64,000 nt of DNA, from the NCBI RefSeq assembly GCF_024436375.1, contig NZ_JAFMZM010000001.1, positions 248,001 to 312,000 on the forward strand, in the 5' to 3' direction. The translations under genes were made by a program, and so were the position numbers. This document shows positions 43,507 to 53,727 of the stretch, piece by piece. This stretch comes from Nocardioides astragali (GTDB lineage Bacteria > Actinomycetota > Actinomycetes > Propionibacteriales > Nocardioidaceae). The notes under the pieces were generated by a model. That model saw only the letters and a list, made by a program, of their open reading frames with translations, had not been told where the DNA came from and did no database searches. Numbering within the stretch: position 1 is the first letter of the stretch; the number at the start of each line of letters is the position of its first letter.

Positions 43507-45386
43507 GCCGCAAGGTGCGACTGACCGTCGCGCAGGCCTTGGTGCGGTTCCTGGGCGCGCAGTACTCGGAGAGGGACGGCGTCGAGCACCGCTTGGTCGA
43601 GGGCTGCTTCGGGATCTTCGGCCACGGCAACCTCGCGGGCGTCGGCGAGGCTCTGCTCGAGGAGGAGCTGCGCGCGCCCGGTCGACTGCCCTACTGGACC
43701 GGGCGCAACGAGCAGGGCATGGTGCACGCGGCCGTGGGCTACGCCCGGATGCGCAACCGGCTGTCGACGCTCGCCGTCACGGCGTCCGTCGGCCCCGGCG
43801 CGACCAACATGGTCACCGGCGCCGCCCTCGCCACGATCAACCGGATCCCCGTGCTGCTCCTGCCCGGCGACGTGTTCGCCACCCGGGCCGCGTCCCCGGT
43901 GCTGCAGGAGCTCGAGCTGCCTGCGAGCGGCGACGTCTCGGTCAACGACGTCTTCCGTCCGGTGTCGAAGTACTTCGACCGGGTGTCGCGCCCCGAGCAG
44001 CTGCCCGCGGCGATGCTGGGTGCGATGAGGGTGCTGTCCGACCCGGTCGAGACCGGCGCGGTGACGCTGGCCCTGCCGCAGGACGTGCAGGCGGAGGCGT
44101 ACGACTGGCCGGAGGAGCTGTTCGACGAGCGGGTGTGGCACGTCGCCCGGCCGCGGCCCGAGGACGCGCTCGTCTCCCGTGCCGCGGAGCTGCTGCGCGG
44201 TGCCCGCCGTCCGTTGATCGTCTCCGGCGGCGGCACGATCTACTCGGGGGCGACCGAGGAGCTTCGTGCCTTCGCCGAGGCGTCCGGCATCCCGGTCGCC
44301 GAGACCCAGGCGGGCAAGGGATCGCTGCCCTACGACCATCCCCTGGCGCTCGGCGCCGTGGGTGCGACCGGCACGACCGCAGCCAACGCGATCGCCCGCG
44401 AGGCGGACATCGTCCTCGGGATCGGGACCCGCTACAGCGACTTCACCACCGCGTCGCGCACCATCTTCGCCGACCCCGACGTCCGGTTCGTCAACCTCAA
44501 CGTGGCCGGCCTGGACGGGCACAAGCAGGCCGGTCTGCCGCTGGTGGGAGACGCCCGCGAGGGCCTGGTGATGCTCAGCCGGGCCCTCGCGGAGCACCGG
44601 ACCGACGACGAGTACCGCGAGCGGGTGCGGGCACTGGCGGCGGACTGGGACGCCACCGTCGAACGGGCCTACCACTTGGGACACGGCCCGCTGCCCGCGC
44701 AGTCGGAGGTCATCGGCGCCGTCAACGACGTCGCCGACCCGAGGGACGTCGTCGTGTGCGCCGCCGGTTCGATGCCCGGCGACCTGCACAAGCTGTGGCG
44801 CACCCGGGACCCGAAGGGCTACCACGTCGAGTACGGCTTCTCGTGCATGGGATACGAGATCGCCGGGGGACTCGGCGTCCGGATGGCCGCGCCAGACCGG
44901 GACGTCTTCGTCATGGTCGGCGACGGCTCCTACCTGATGATGGCCTCCGAGCTCGTCACCGCCGTCCAGGAGGACATCAAGATCATCGTCGTCCTCGTGC
45001 AGAACCACGGGTTCGCCTCGATCGGCGCGCTCTCCGAGTCGCTCGGCTCGCAGCGCTACGGAACGGCGTACCGCCGACGGAACCCGGCGACCGGGCGGCT
45101 CGACGGCGACAAGCTCCCGGTCGACCTCGCGGCCAATGCCGAGAGCCTCGGCGCCCAGGTGTACCGCGTCAGCAGCATCGACGAGCTGCGCCAGGCGCTG
45201 CGCAAGGCGAAGTCGGACGCGACGGGGCCCGTCGTGATCCACGCCGAGACCGACCCGCTGGTGCCCGCCCCGAGCAGCGACGCCTGGTGGGACGTCCCGG
45301 TCGCAGAGGTCTCCGAGATCGACTCCACGACCGAGGCCCGGGCACGGTACGACGCCGCGAAGCGCGACCAGCGGCCCCACCTCTGA
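43503..45386 (+). CDS. iolD: 3D-(3,5/4)-trihydroxycyclohexane-1,2-dione hydrolase IolD
   Basis: 627 residues, full length. Thiamine-diphosphate enzyme: cofactor-activating Glu in GRNEQGMVHAAVGYARM, FGIFGHGNLAGVGEAL near the N-terminus, and the C-terminal ThDP/Mg motif GDGSYLMMASELVTAVQEDIKIIVVLVQNHG. It opens the inositol-derived ring. The first 40 residues (TVAQALVRFLGAQYSERDG) are typical of IolD. Confidence 0.96.
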   Translation: MSRKVRLTVAQALVRFLGAQYSERDGVEHRLVEGCFGIFGHGNLAGVGEALLEEELRAPGRLPYWTGRNEQGMVHAAVGYARMRNRLSTLAVTASVGPGATNMVTGAALATINRIPVLLLPGDVFATRAASPVLQELELPASGDVSVNDVFRPVSKYFDRVSRPEQLPAAMLGAMRVLSDPVETGAVTLALPQDVQAEAYDWPEELFDERVWHVARPRPEDALVSRAAELLRGARRPLIVSGGGTIYSGATEELRAFAEASGIPVAETQAGKGSLPYDHPLALGAVGATGTTAANAIAREADIVLGIGTRYSDFTTASRTIFADPDVRFVNLNVAGLDGHKQAGLPLVGDAREGLVMLSRALAEHRTDDEYRERVRALAADWDATVERAYHLGHGPLPAQSEVIGAVNDVADPRDVVVCAAGSMPGDLHKLWRTRDPKGYHVEYGFSCMGYEIAGGLGVRMAAPDRDVFVMVGDGSYLMMASELVTAVQEDIKIIVVLVQNHGFASIGALSESLGSQRYGTAYRRRNPATGRLDGDKLPVDLAANAESLGAQVYRVSSIDELRQALRKAKSDATGPVVIHAETDPLVPAPSSDAWWDVPVAEVSEIDSTTEARARYDAAKRDQRPHL

Positions 45387-45420
45387 CCACCCACTGCCCA
45401 CGAAGGAAAGAGAAACCGCT

Positions 45421-46917
45421 GTGAGGACGATCGAACACTGGATCGGCGGCAGGCCGAGCAACCCCGGCTCGAGCCGTACGAGTCCCGTCTGGAACCCCGC
45501 TACCGGTGCCCAGCAGGCCGAGGTGCTGCTGGCCTCCGCGGCGGACGTGAACGACGCCGTCGCCCTGGCTCGGACGGCCTTCGACGGCTGGTCACAGACC
45601 TCGCTGAGCGCGCGGACCAAGATCCTGTTCCGGTTCCACCACCTGGTCGAGACCAACATGGACCGACTGGCAGCGGCGATCACCGACGAGCACGGCAAGG
45701 TGCTCTCCGACGCTCACGGGGAGGTGCAGCGCGGCCTGGAGGTCGTCGAGTTCGCATGCGGCATCCCGCAGCTGCTCAAGGGTGACTACTCCGACCAGGT
45801 GTCGAGCGGCGTGGACGTGTTCTCCTTCCGCGAGCCGCTCGGCGTGGTCGCCGGGATCACGCCCTTCAACTTCCCGGCGATGGTGCCGATGTGGATGTTC
45901 CCGGTCGCGATCGCCTGCGGGAACACGTTCGTGCTCAAGCCCAGCGAGCGGGACCCCTCGGCGTCCCTGCTCCTCGCCGAGCTCTGGGCAGAAGCCGGGT
46001 TGCCCGAGGGCGTGTTCACCGTCGTGCACGGCGACAAGGAGGCGGTCGACGCGATCCTCGACCACCCGGACATCGCGGCGGTGTCGTTCGTCGGATCCAC
46101 GCCGATCGCCCGCTACATCCATCACCGCGCCAGCGACAACGGCAAGCGGGTCCAGGCACTCGGCGGAGCCAAGAACCACGCGATCATCCTCCCGGACGCC
46201 GATCTCGACTTCGCCTCCGACCACCTGGTGGCCGCGGCCTTCGGGTCGGCGGGCGAGCGATGCATGGCGATCTCGGCCGCGGTCGCGGTCGGCCGCTCGG
46301 GCGACGCCCTGGTCGAGGCCGTGAACGCCAAGGCTCGCGCGATCGTGGTCGGCTCCGGCCGGGACGCCGCCAGCGAGATGGGCCCTGTGGTCAGCCCGGT
46401 GGCCCGCGACCGGATCATCAGCCTGATCGACGCCGGCGAACGGCAGGGCGGACAGGTCACGGTCGACGGGCGCGGTCTCGTCGTCCCCGACCACGAGGAC
46501 GGCTTCTTCGTCGGGCCGACCGTGATCGACGGTGTGACGCCGCAGATGGACTGCTACACCGAGGAGATCTTCGGACCCGTGCTGTCGGTGCTCCGCAGCG
46601 ACGACATCGACGAGGCGATCGCCCTGATCAACGCGAACCCCTACGGCAACGGCACTGCCATCTTCACGTCGAGCGGCGAAGCCGCGCGACGGTTCCAGCG
46701 CGGCGTCAAGGTCGGGATGATCGGGATCAACGTCCCCGTCCCCGTCCCGATGGCCTACTACTCCTTCGGCGGCTGGAAGGACTCCCTCTTCGGCGACAAG
46801 CACGTGCACGGCCCAGAAGGGGTGTCGTTCTACACCCGCGCCAAGGTGGTCACCTCGCGGTGGCCCCAGCCGAGCGAGGCATCGCTCGCAGCCTTCCAGT
46901 TCCCGACCGCCCGATAG
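45421..46917 (+). CDS. mmsA: Methylmalonate-semialdehyde dehydrogenase (acylating), IolA/MmsA
   Basis: 498 residues, GTG start with AAGGAAAGAG upstream. Aldehyde dehydrogenase fold with family-specific FFSFREPLGVVAGITPFNFPAMVP-like segment (DVFSFREPLGVVAGITPFNF), FVGSTPIARYIHHRA, GGAKNHAIILPDADLD, and catalytic Cys in GSAGERCMAISAAV (about residue 281). It turns malonate semialdehyde into acetyl-CoA and CO2, the last step of inositol breakdown. Confidence 0.95.
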   Translation: MRTIEHWIGGRPSNPGSSRTSPVWNPATGAQQAEVLLASAADVNDAVALARTAFDGWSQTSLSARTKILFRFHHLVETNMDRLAAAITDEHGKVLSDAHGEVQRGLEVVEFACGIPQLLKGDYSDQVSSGVDVFSFREPLGVVAGITPFNFPAMVPMWMFPVAIACGNTFVLKPSERDPSASLLLAELWAEAGLPEGVFTVVHGDKEAVDAILDHPDIAAVSFVGSTPIARYIHHRASDNGKRVQALGGAKNHAIILPDADLDFASDHLVAAAFGSAGERCMAISAAVAVGRSGDALVEAVNAKARAIVVGSGRDAASEMGPVVSPVARDRIISLIDAGERQGGQVTVDGRGLVVPDHEDGFFVGPTVIDGVTPQMDCYTEEIFGPVLSVLRSDDIDEAIALINANPYGNGTAIFTSSGEAARRFQRGVKVGMIGINVPVPVPMAYYSFGGWKDSLFGDKHVHGPEGVSFYTRAKVVTSRWPQPSEASLAAFQFPTAR

Positions 46918-46947
46918 TCGGGCCGTACACAGAAAAGAGTCACATCG

Positions 46948-47907
46948 ATGAAGAAACTCCACGTTGCCGGTGCCATGGTCGTCACCGGACTGCTCCTCAC
47001 CGCGTGCAGTGGCACCGGCAAGGAAGAGAGCGGGGACACCCCGGACGCTGATCTCACCTATGCGGTCATCACCCACAGTGGTCCCGGGGACGCCTTCTGG
47101 GACCGGGTGAAGTCCGGCGCCGAGCAGGCTGGCGAGGACTACGGCGCCTCGGTCGAGTACTCCTCTGACCCCGATCCCTCCAAGCAGTCGGAGCTCATCG
47201 ACGCCGCCGTCGCTGACGACGTCGCCGGAATCGTGGTCTCGATGGCCAACCCCGACGGCCTGCAGGACAGCATCGAGGCGGCCGTGTCGGCGGGCATCCC
47301 GGTCGTGACGATCAACTCCGGCTACGACCATTGGCAGGGCTTGGGCGCGATCACCCACATCGGCCAGAGCGAGACGATCGCGGGTCGGGAAGTGGGTGAG
47401 CGGCTCAAGAGCGAAGGGTTCAGCAACGTCCTCTGCGTCATCCAGGAAGCAGGCAACGTCGCCCTGGAGGAGCGGTGTGGAGCGGTCGCCGAGACCGCAG
47501 GCGGGAAGGTCGAGAACCTGCAGGTCGACGGCACCGACGACAACGCCGTGACCTCGACGATCACCTCCAAGCTCCAGGCAGACGACTCGATCGACGTCGT
47601 CCTCACCCTCGGGGGCCAGTACGGCATCGACGCCGTGGCCGCCGTCGAGCAGGCCGGCAGCAGCGCCAAGATCGCGACCTTCGACCTGAGCGAGGACGTC
47701 ATCAACGAGATCAAGGCCGGCACCATCCTGTTCGCCGTCGACCAGCAGCCGTACGTCCAGGGCTACATCGGCGTCACCACGCTCTACCTGAAGTCGATCA
47801 ACGGCAACGACGTGGGCGGCGGCCAGGCCATCAACTCCGGCCCGGCCTTCATCACCACCGACAACGCCGACGAGGTGCTCGAGTTCGCCAAGAACGGCAC
47901 CCGCTGA
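46948..47907 (+). CDS. Inositol ABC transporter substrate-binding lipoprotein
   Basis: 319 residues. A signal sequence ending in the lipobox LLTAC is followed by a type-1 sugar-binding protein ([93 protein letters not shown]). The position inside the inositol operon suggests inositol or a related polyol as ligand. A strong hairpin right after the stop may raise its level over that of the permease. Confidence 0.92.
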   Translation: MKKLHVAGAMVVTGLLLTACSGTGKEESGDTPDADLTYAVITHSGPGDAFWDRVKSGAEQAGEDYGASVEYSSDPDPSKQSELIDAAVADDVAGIVVSMANPDGLQDSIEAAVSAGIPVVTINSGYDHWQGLGAITHIGQSETIAGREVGERLKSEGFSNVLCVIQEAGNVALEERCGAVAETAGGKVENLQVDGTDDNAVTSTITSKLQADDSIDVVLTLGGQYGIDAVAAVEQAGSSAKIATFDLSEDVINEIKAGTILFAVDQQPYVQGYIGVTTLYLKSINGNDVGGGQAINSGPAFITTDNADEVLEFAKNGTR

Positions 47908-47912
47908 GTCGA

Positions 47913-47940
47913 GGGTGGGCCCGCCCGTGCGGGCCCACCC
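47913..47940 (+). terminator. Attenuating hairpin between binding protein and permease genes
   Basis: Perfect 12-bp stem GGGTGGGCCCGC (47913-47924) with its complement 47929-47940 around a 4-base loop, and no T-tract. Inside an operon such a structure commonly protects the upstream message end and lowers downstream transcription, fitting the need for excess binding protein. Confidence 0.75.
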
Positions 47941-47966
47941 TGGCTCCCACGAAAGGGAATCAGCAC

Positions 47967-49001
47967 ATGACCACCACTGCCACCGCGGACGAACGGATCG
48001 TCCGCACCTCTCGTGTCGGCCGCGTGATGAAGCGCCCCGAGATCGGCGCGCTCCTGGCAGCCGCCGTGATCTTCGCCTTCTTCGCCATCACGACCGACAC
48101 CTTCGCGACCGCACGGGGCGCCAGCACCTGGCTGGACTCGGCCTCGACGATCGGCATCATGGCCGTCGCGGTCGCGCTGCTGATGATCGGAGGCGAGTTC
48201 GACCTCTCCGCCGGCGCGATGACCGGATTCACCGGCCTCGTGGTCGGCGTCCTGACGACCGAGTACGGCCTCAACATCTGGGCCGCGATCCTGGTCTCGC
48301 TCGGCCTGGCCCTCGGAGTCGGGTTCCTCAACGGCCTGATGGTGATGAAGACCGGGCTGCCGAGCTTCATCGTCACCCTCGGCACGTTCTTCGTCCTGCA
48401 GGGCATCGACCTCGCAGGGACCAAGGCGCTGATCGGTCAGGTCGCCATCCAGGGCATGCGCAACGTCCCCTACTACGACCAGCCGCAGAAGCTCTTCGGG
48501 TCGTCCTTCGACCTCTTCGGCGGCACCGTGGTCGTCTCGATCCTGTGGTGGATCGCAGTCACCCTGGGCGCCACGTGGGTGCTGCTGCGTACCCGGGTCG
48601 GCAACTGGATCTTCGCGGTCGGCGGGGCACAGCAGTCCTCCCGCCAGGTCGGCGTGCCGGTCGTCTCCACCAAGATCGGGCTGTTCATGACCACCGCCGG
48701 CTGCGGCTGGCTGGTCGGGATGCTGCTGCTGTTCAGCAGCTCCACGGTGCAGAGCAACACCGGCGTCGGCCAGGAGTTCATCTACATCATCTGCGCCGTC
48801 GTCGGCGGGTGTCTGCTGACGGGCGGCTACGGCTCGGCGATCGGCGCGGCGTTCGGCGCGCTGATCTACGGCATGGCCAACCAGGGCATCGTCTACGCCG
48901 GCTGGGACAACAACTGGCTGAAGGCGTTCCTCGGCGCGATGCTGCTGGGAGCGGTCCTGCTCAACGAATGGGTACGCAAGCGGGCGGAGGAGACACGATG
49001 A
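47967..49001 (+). CDS. Inositol ABC transporter permease
   Basis: 344 residues with about nine membrane segments. Family motif [51 protein letters not shown], and the cytoplasmic loop [23 protein letters not shown] are those of the ribose/inositol class. AAGGGAATC precedes the ATG. Its stop overlaps the ATPase start (ATGA). Confidence 0.92.
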   Translation: MTTTATADERIVRTSRVGRVMKRPEIGALLAAAVIFAFFAITTDTFATARGASTWLDSASTIGIMAVAVALLMIGGEFDLSAGAMTGFTGLVVGVLTTEYGLNIWAAILVSLGLALGVGFLNGLMVMKTGLPSFIVTLGTFFVLQGIDLAGTKALIGQVAIQGMRNVPYYDQPQKLFGSSFDLFGGTVVVSILWWIAVTLGATWVLLRTRVGNWIFAVGGAQQSSRQVGVPVVSTKIGLFMTTAGCGWLVGMLLLFSSSTVQSNTGVGQEFIYIICAVVGGCLLTGGYGSAIGAAFGALIYGMANQGIVYAGWDNNWLKAFLGAMLLGAVLLNEWVRKRAEETR

Positions 49002-49987
49002 GCGAGGACGAGAAGGTGAGCGCGACCGGCAAGCGGATCGGCCGGGTCGCCCGCGACTACGCGACGCAACAGGCCAGGGAAGCGGCGCACAAGAAGGAGC
49101 AGGAGATGGACGAGCCGACGACCACCGGCAGGGGTCCGGCGATTCCCCCCCGAGGAACCCCGATCATCGAGGTGACGGACATCGGCAAGTCCTACGGCCG
49201 GGTGATTGCGCTGGCGGAGGTGACCACGTCGGTGAAGGCGGGGGAGGTCACCTGCGTGCTGGGCGACAACGGCGCGGGCAAGTCGACGTTCATCAAGATC
49301 CTCGCCGGTGCGCACCAGCACACGGAGGGGAAGTTCGTCGTCGACGGCGAGGAGCGCCACCTGTCCAGCCCGCGCGACGCGCTGGCCCTCGGGATCGCGA
49401 CCGTCTACCAGGACCTCGCGGTGGTTCCCCTGATGCCGGTCTGGCGCAACTTCTTCCTCGGCTCGGAGCCGGTCAAGGGCATCTGGCCGGCCCGCCGGCT
49501 GGACGTCGAGTTCATGAAGGAGACGACCCGCACCGAGCTGCTCGCGATGGGCATCGACCTGCGCGACGTGGACCAGCCGATCGGCACCCTCTCGGGCGGT
49601 GAGCGGCAGTGCGTCGCCATCGCACGCGCCGTCTACTTCGGGGCCCGGGTGCTGATCCTGGACGAGCCGACCGCTGCGCTCGGCGTCAAGCAGTCCGGCG
49701 TGGTGCTGAAGTACATCGCCAAGGCCCGTGACCGGGGTCTGGGGGTCGTGTTCATCACGCACAACCCGCACCACGCCTACCCCGTCGGAGACCGGTTCAT
49801 GCTTCTGCGGCGCGGCCGCAGCATGGGCGACTTCCCGAAGGCCGAGCTGACCGTGCAGGACCTGACGTCGATGATGGCCGGCGGCGCGGAGCTGGAGTCC
49901 CTGGCTCACGAGCTCGAGCGCACGATGGGCTCGTCGAACGAGATGGTCGCGGAGCTCAAGGCCGAAGTCGAGGCGGAGGCACAGTGA
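48998..49987 (+). CDS. Inositol ABC transporter ATP-binding protein, single domain
   Basis: 329 residues. A charged N-terminal extension of about 50 residues precedes one ATPase domain: Walker [11 protein letters not shown]-loop YQDLAVVP, signature [16 protein letters not shown], Walker [13 protein letters not shown] and switch His in [12 protein letters not shown]. Ribose-type importers usually carry two fused domains; this one has only one (FrcA-like), so it presumably works as a homodimer. Overlaps both neighbours. Confidence 0.9.
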   Translation: MSEDEKVSATGKRIGRVARDYATQQAREAAHKKEQEMDEPTTTGRGPAIPPRGTPIIEVTDIGKSYGRVIALAEVTTSVKAGEVTCVLGDNGAGKSTFIKILAGAHQHTEGKFVVDGEERHLSSPRDALALGIATVYQDLAVVPLMPVWRNFFLGSEPVKGIWPARRLDVEFMKETTRTELLAMGIDLRDVDQPIGTLSGGERQCVAIARAVYFGARVLILDEPTAALGVKQSGVVLKYIAKARDRGLGVVFITHNPHHAYPVGDRFMLLRRGRSMGDFPKAELTVQDLTSMMAGGAELESLAHELERTMGSSNEMVAELKAEVEAEAQ

Positions 49988-51021
49988 CGGTCCGCATCGC
50001 TCTCGTGGGCGCCGGTCGCATCGGCGCCCACCATGCAGAGCTCATCGCCCGGCACGTCCCCGGCGCGACCCTGGTCGCTGTCGCGGATCCGCGCCCCGGG
50101 GTCGCGTCATCCCTGGCCGAGCCGCTCGGCGCCCGGGCCGAGACCACTCCCGGCTCGGTGTTCGCGGCGACGGATGTCGACGCGGTCGTGATCGCCGCGT
50201 CGTCGGTCGCCCACGCCGGCCTGATCCGTGAGGCGGCCGAAGCCGGAAAGCACGTCTTCTGCGAGAAGCCGGCCGGGATGGACCTGGCCGAGATCGACGC
50301 GGGACGACAGGCGACGTCGACGGCCGGCGTGGCGTTCCAGGTGGGCTTCAACCGCCGGTTCGCTCCGGACTTTGCCGCGGCGCACGACGCCATCGCGGCC
50401 GGTCGGGTCGGCGACGTACGGCTGATGCGCTCTCTCACCCGGGACCCGGGGGACGGGCTCGCCGACCCCGGCGCGATCCCGCCCTGGACGATCTTCACCC
50501 AGACGCTGATCCACGACTTCGACACGCTCAACTGGCTCAACCCAGGAGCCCGGGCCGTGGACGTCTCTGCGACGGCCGATGCCCTGGTCGCGCCGGACTT
50601 CAAGGACGCGGGCCTGCTCGACACCGCCGTGGTCGTCATCCGCTATGACAACGGCGCGATCGCCACCGCCGAGGCGAACTTCGCGGCGACGTACGGCTAT
50701 GACGTCCGTGGCGAGGTCTTCGGCTCACGCGGGATGGTGACCATCGGTGACGGGTCACGCACCTCGATGCGCCTGCACGACGCCGAGGGCCGCCTCGCCT
50801 CGACCGCGCGGAGTGACACCGATCTCCTCCGGGACGCCTACCTCGGCGAGTTCACCGAGTTCGTGGCCGCGATCCAACAGGGCCGTGCGCCGAGCGTCGG
50901 TGCCGACGAGGCGTGGGCGGCATTCGCCATCGCCGAGGCGGCGATCGAGTCCTGCCGCACGGGTGAGCGGGCCGCGGTCGCCGCCCCCGTCCTGGCTGAC
51001 GATCGAGGAGCTTCGCGATGA
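49984..51021 (+). CDS. Gfo/Idh/MocA-family inositol dehydrogenase (second copy)
   Basis: 345 residues, GTG start overlapping the ATPase stop. NAD-binding [30 protein letters not shown] with the catalytic Lys, and [18 protein letters not shown] with the active-site His/Asp are present. It is paralogous to the first iolG of the operon but diverged. It may act on another inositol stereoisomer (for example scyllo-inositol) or interconvert isomers. GATG overlap with the next gene. Confidence 0.88.
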   Translation: MTVRIALVGAGRIGAHHAELIARHVPGATLVAVADPRPGVASSLAEPLGARAETTPGSVFAATDVDAVVIAASSVAHAGLIREAAEAGKHVFCEKPAGMDLAEIDAGRQATSTAGVAFQVGFNRRFAPDFAAAHDAIAAGRVGDVRLMRSLTRDPGDGLADPGAIPPWTIFTQTLIHDFDTLNWLNPGARAVDVSATADALVAPDFKDAGLLDTAVVVIRYDNGAIATAEANFAATYGYDVRGEVFGSRGMVTIGDGSRTSMRLHDAEGRLASTARSDTDLLRDAYLGEFTEFVAAIQQGRAPSVGADEAWAAFAIAEAAIESCRTGERAAVAAPVLADDRGASR

Positions 51022-51806
51022 CGTTCACGTTGGCGGTGTGCTCGGAGATGGTCTACCTCGACGAGCCGCACCTCGACCGGGTCAAGCGCATCCACGACGC
51101 CGGCTTCGCGGTCGAGATCTGGGACTGGACGGCCAAGGACGCTGCAGCCCTGGCCGCCACCGGTGCACGCTTCACGTCGATGACCGGTTACGTCAGTGGG
51201 GACCTGACAACGCCCGCCGGGAGCGAGGCGCTGCTCGCGTCGGCGGCGGAGTCGATCGAGTTCGCCCGCATCATCGGTGCCCCAGCGCTCAACCTGCATG
51301 GCACCGGTCTCGGGGAGGGTGGCCTCCCCGTCGCGCCTGTCGACGTCGTGACGGGTGAGATGTGGCTGGCCGCGCTGCGGACGCTCGAACGGGTGGCCGA
51401 GCTGGGTGAGCTGCACGAGATGACGTTCGTGCTGGAGAACCTCAACACCGAGGTGGACCACCCGGGCACGCCGTTCGCCCGCGCAGCGGACACGCTGGCC
51501 CTGGTGCGGGCCGTGGGGAGTCCGCACCTTCGCATGAACCTGGACCTCTATCACGCGCAGATCGGCGAGGGGAACCTGATCGAGCTGATCCGCAGTGCAG
51601 CGCCCTACGTCGGTGAGGTGCAGGTCGCCGACGTGCCTGGCCGCTGTGAGCCCGGCACCGGCGAGGTCGCCTGGTCCGCGGTCGCCCGGGCCCTGGCCGA
51701 CACCGGGTACGACGGGGTGGTGGCGTTGGAGGCGTTCGCCAGTCGTCCCGGAATGGCAGGTTCGGATGCAGCGCTGTCCGCTTTCCGGGAGACCTTCACG
51801 GTGTAG
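51018..51806 (+). CDS. Hydroxypyruvate isomerase/IolI-like TIM-barrel protein
   Basis: 262 residues. AP endonuclease-like barrel of the Hyi/IolH/IolI type: AVCSEMVYLDEPHLDRVKRIHDAGFAVEIWDW, LNLHGTGLGEG, FVLENLNTEVDHPGTPFARAADTLALV (Glu ligand), RMNLDLYHAQIGEGNLIELI, and VQVADVPGRCEPGTGEV. Probably an isomerase of an inositol-derived keto-sugar, or an accessory inosose isomerase. Last gene of the inositol operon, convergent with the following reductase gene, 14 bases apart. Confidence 0.85.
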   Translation: MTFTLAVCSEMVYLDEPHLDRVKRIHDAGFAVEIWDWTAKDAAALAATGARFTSMTGYVSGDLTTPAGSEALLASAAESIEFARIIGAPALNLHGTGLGEGGLPVAPVDVVTGEMWLAALRTLERVAELGELHEMTFVLENLNTEVDHPGTPFARAADTLALVRAVGSPHLRMNLDLYHAQIGEGNLIELIRSAAPYVGEVQVADVPGRCEPGTGEVAWSAVARALADTGYDGVVALEAFASRPGMAGSDAALSAFRETFTV

Positions 51807-51820
51807 CTGGCCCAGCCCGT

Positions 51821-52621
51821 TCAGGCGGCGTCGTCGGGGTCGTCCGCCTCGGCCAGCGTCGCCTCGGCGGCCCGCACCTCCTCGACCTCCCCGAACGGGT
51901 TGCCGCCGAGCGACAGGAACCGCTCCTGGTGCCGCCGCTCCCGCGGGACGTCGAGCGTGCGCAGCACGCCCGCGACCGCCTTCATGTAGGGCGCCGGGCC
52001 GCAGCAGAAGCTCGTCCGATCGGCGTACGGCGCGGCGAAGGTATGCAGCTGCGCCTCGGTGGGCAGGCCCTGCACCGACTCGAGCCAGTGCACGACCTGC
52101 AGCCGGTCAGGGTGCTCGGCCGCCAGCGCGGCGAGTGCGTCGGCGAAGATCACCGACCGCTCGTCGCGGTTGGCGTAGAAGAGGGTGAGGCGGTTGGAGT
52201 GGCCGGCCAGTGCGGTCCGGACGATCGACATGATCGGCGTGATCCCGGAGCCTCCCGCGAAAAGGAGAAGGTCTGCCGACCAGTCGTGGGGCGTGAAGAT
52301 GCCCGAGGGTGGCAGCACGCGCACCGTGCTGCCCACGGCGAGGCGGTCGTGGATCCAGCCCGATGCGTAGCCGTCGACGGTGCGTTTGACCGTCACTGTC
52401 AGTGGCTCACCCGGAGGCGTGCAGATCGAGTAGCAGCGCGCTGCCAGGCCGGTGAGGTCCGAGGGCACGCCGAGGGTGAGGTACTGCCCGGGAGCGAAGG
52501 CGAACACGTCGGCGAGCTCGCCAGGCACCGCGAAGGTGATCGACCTGGCATCGGGGGTCTCGTCGACGATCGCGGACACTTCGAGCAGGTAGGACTCGGA
52601 GGACAACTTTCGGGCTCCCAT
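51821..52621 (-). CDS. Ferredoxin-NAD(P) reductase-like protein, apparently lacking its 2Fe-2S domain (KshB-like)
   Basis: 266 residues. FAD-binding RCYSICTPPGEPLTVTVKR and NAD-binding LLLFAGGSGITPIMSIVRTAL plus FCCGPAPYMKAV are the first two domains of oxygenase reductases of the KshB/PaaE type. The stretch LSLGGNPFGEVEEVRAAEATLAEAD normally links to a C-terminal plant-type ferredoxin domain of about 90 residues with four Cys. Here the protein stops after DDPDDAA, only 14 bases from the convergent gene, so no ferredoxin domain is encoded. It either works with a separate ferredoxin or is a truncated remnant. Confidence 0.82.
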   Translation of the reverse strand: MGARKLSSESYLLEVSAIVDETPDARSITFAVPGELADVFAFAPGQYLTLGVPSDLTGLAARCYSICTPPGEPLTVTVKRTVDGYASGWIHDRLAVGSTVRVLPPSGIFTPHDWSADLLLFAGGSGITPIMSIVRTALAGHSNRLTLFYANRDERSVIFADALAALAAEHPDRLQVVHWLESVQGLPTEAQLHTFAAPYADRTSFCCGPAPYMKAVAGVLRTLDVPRERRHQERFLSLGGNPFGEVEEVRAAEATLAEADDPDDAA

Positions 52622-52796
52622 CGTGGACGGACGCGGTCGTAGCCAGGTCCGGGATCGCTCCCCCAGCCGGGGACCCTACTCATCGCAGGTCCGGGCTGGC
52701 GTGGCCGATCGCTGGGTGGACGTGACGTGCCCTGACCCTGTGCCGGAATCACGGCCCGGACCGGCGCCTCGGCCGCGACTGCGCGAGGATGGCGCG

Positions 52797-53708
52797 GTGG
52801 AGATCACAGATGCCCTGCTGCGCGCGCAGGAGGCCGCCGCCCCCGAAGTCGGTCGCGGCCGGCTGGCCGAGTACATCCCCAGCCTGGCGGGGGTGGACCC
52901 CCACCAGTTCGGGATGGCGATCGCGTCCTGCGACGGCGAGGTGCACGTCATCGGCGACGCCGACGTGCGCTTCTCGGTGCAGAGCATCAGCAAGGTCTTC
53001 ACCCTCGCGATGGTCGTCGCCGCCGAGGGGGAGAAGATCTGGGAGCGGGTGTCGCGCGAGCCGTCGGGCAACCCGTTCAACTCGTTCCTCCAGCTCGACC
53101 AGGAGGCCGGCCGCCCGCGCAACCCCTTCATCAACGCCGGCGCCCTCGTCGTCACCGACCGGTTGCACGCACTGACGGGAGACGCGAGCGGAGCCCTGCG
53201 CGACCTGATGCGCCGCGAGAGCGGGCGCGCCGACGTGGACAGCGACCCGGAGGTGGCCCGCTCGGAGCTCGAGGCGGGGCACCGGACGCTCGCGGTCGCG
53301 CACCTGCTCGCCAGCTACGGCAACCTCGAGGGGTCGGTGGAGCAGGTCATCGACCAGTACGTCGCGCAGTGCGCCCTCTCGATGACCTGCCGCGAGCTGG
53401 CGCTCGCCGGCCTGTTCCTCGCCCGCGACGGGGTCCTCGCCGACGGGAGCCAGCTGCTCACCGCCCGGCAGGCGAAGCGGGTCAACGCCGTCATGCTCAC
53501 CTGCGGGACGTACGACTCGGCCGGCGAGTTCGCCTACCGAGTGGGGCTGCCGGCAAAGAGCGGCGTCGGCGGCGGCATCCTGGCCGTCATCCCTGACCGG
53601 GGCGTCGCCTGCGTGTGGAGTCCGGCGCTGGGTCCCTCCGGCAGCTCCGCGGCCGGCCTGGCCGCGCTGGACGCCTTCACCACGTTCTCCGACTGGACGG
53701 TCTTCTGA
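52797..53708 (+). CDS. glsA: Glutaminase GlsA
   Basis: 303 residues from GTG 52797; longer in-frame extensions look non-homologous. Serine-dependent beta-lactamase-like glutaminase: RFSVQSISKVFTLAMV has the catalytic Ser-x-x-Lys (about residues 63 and 66), then NPFNSFLQLDQEAGRPRNPFINAGALVV, MTCRELALAGLFLARDG, and KSGVGGGILAVIPD near the end. It converts glutamine to glutamate and ammonia. Stands alone, divergent from the reductase gene. Confidence 0.95.
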   Translation: MEITDALLRAQEAAAPEVGRGRLAEYIPSLAGVDPHQFGMAIASCDGEVHVIGDADVRFSVQSISKVFTLAMVVAAEGEKIWERVSREPSGNPFNSFLQLDQEAGRPRNPFINAGALVVTDRLHALTGDASGALRDLMRRESGRADVDSDPEVARSELEAGHRTLAVAHLLASYGNLEGSVEQVIDQYVAQCALSMTCRELALAGLFLARDGVLADGSQLLTARQAKRVNAVMLTCGTYDSAGEFAYRVGLPAKSGVGGGILAVIPDRGVACVWSPALGPSGSSAAGLAALDAFTTFSDWTVF

Positions 53709-53727
53709 GGGCCTCCGGCACGCGGCG

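Noticed and set aside
43356..45698. 780-residue minus-strand open frame
   Set aside because: Antisense to iolD and to the starts of mmsA and ends of iolB. Long empty frames are expected opposite high-G+C genes.
51821..52621. Assignment as a functional KshB working with the island's catabolic genes
   Set aside because: It lies outside the island, no KshA-type Rieske oxygenase is present in the window, and the ferredoxin domain is missing.
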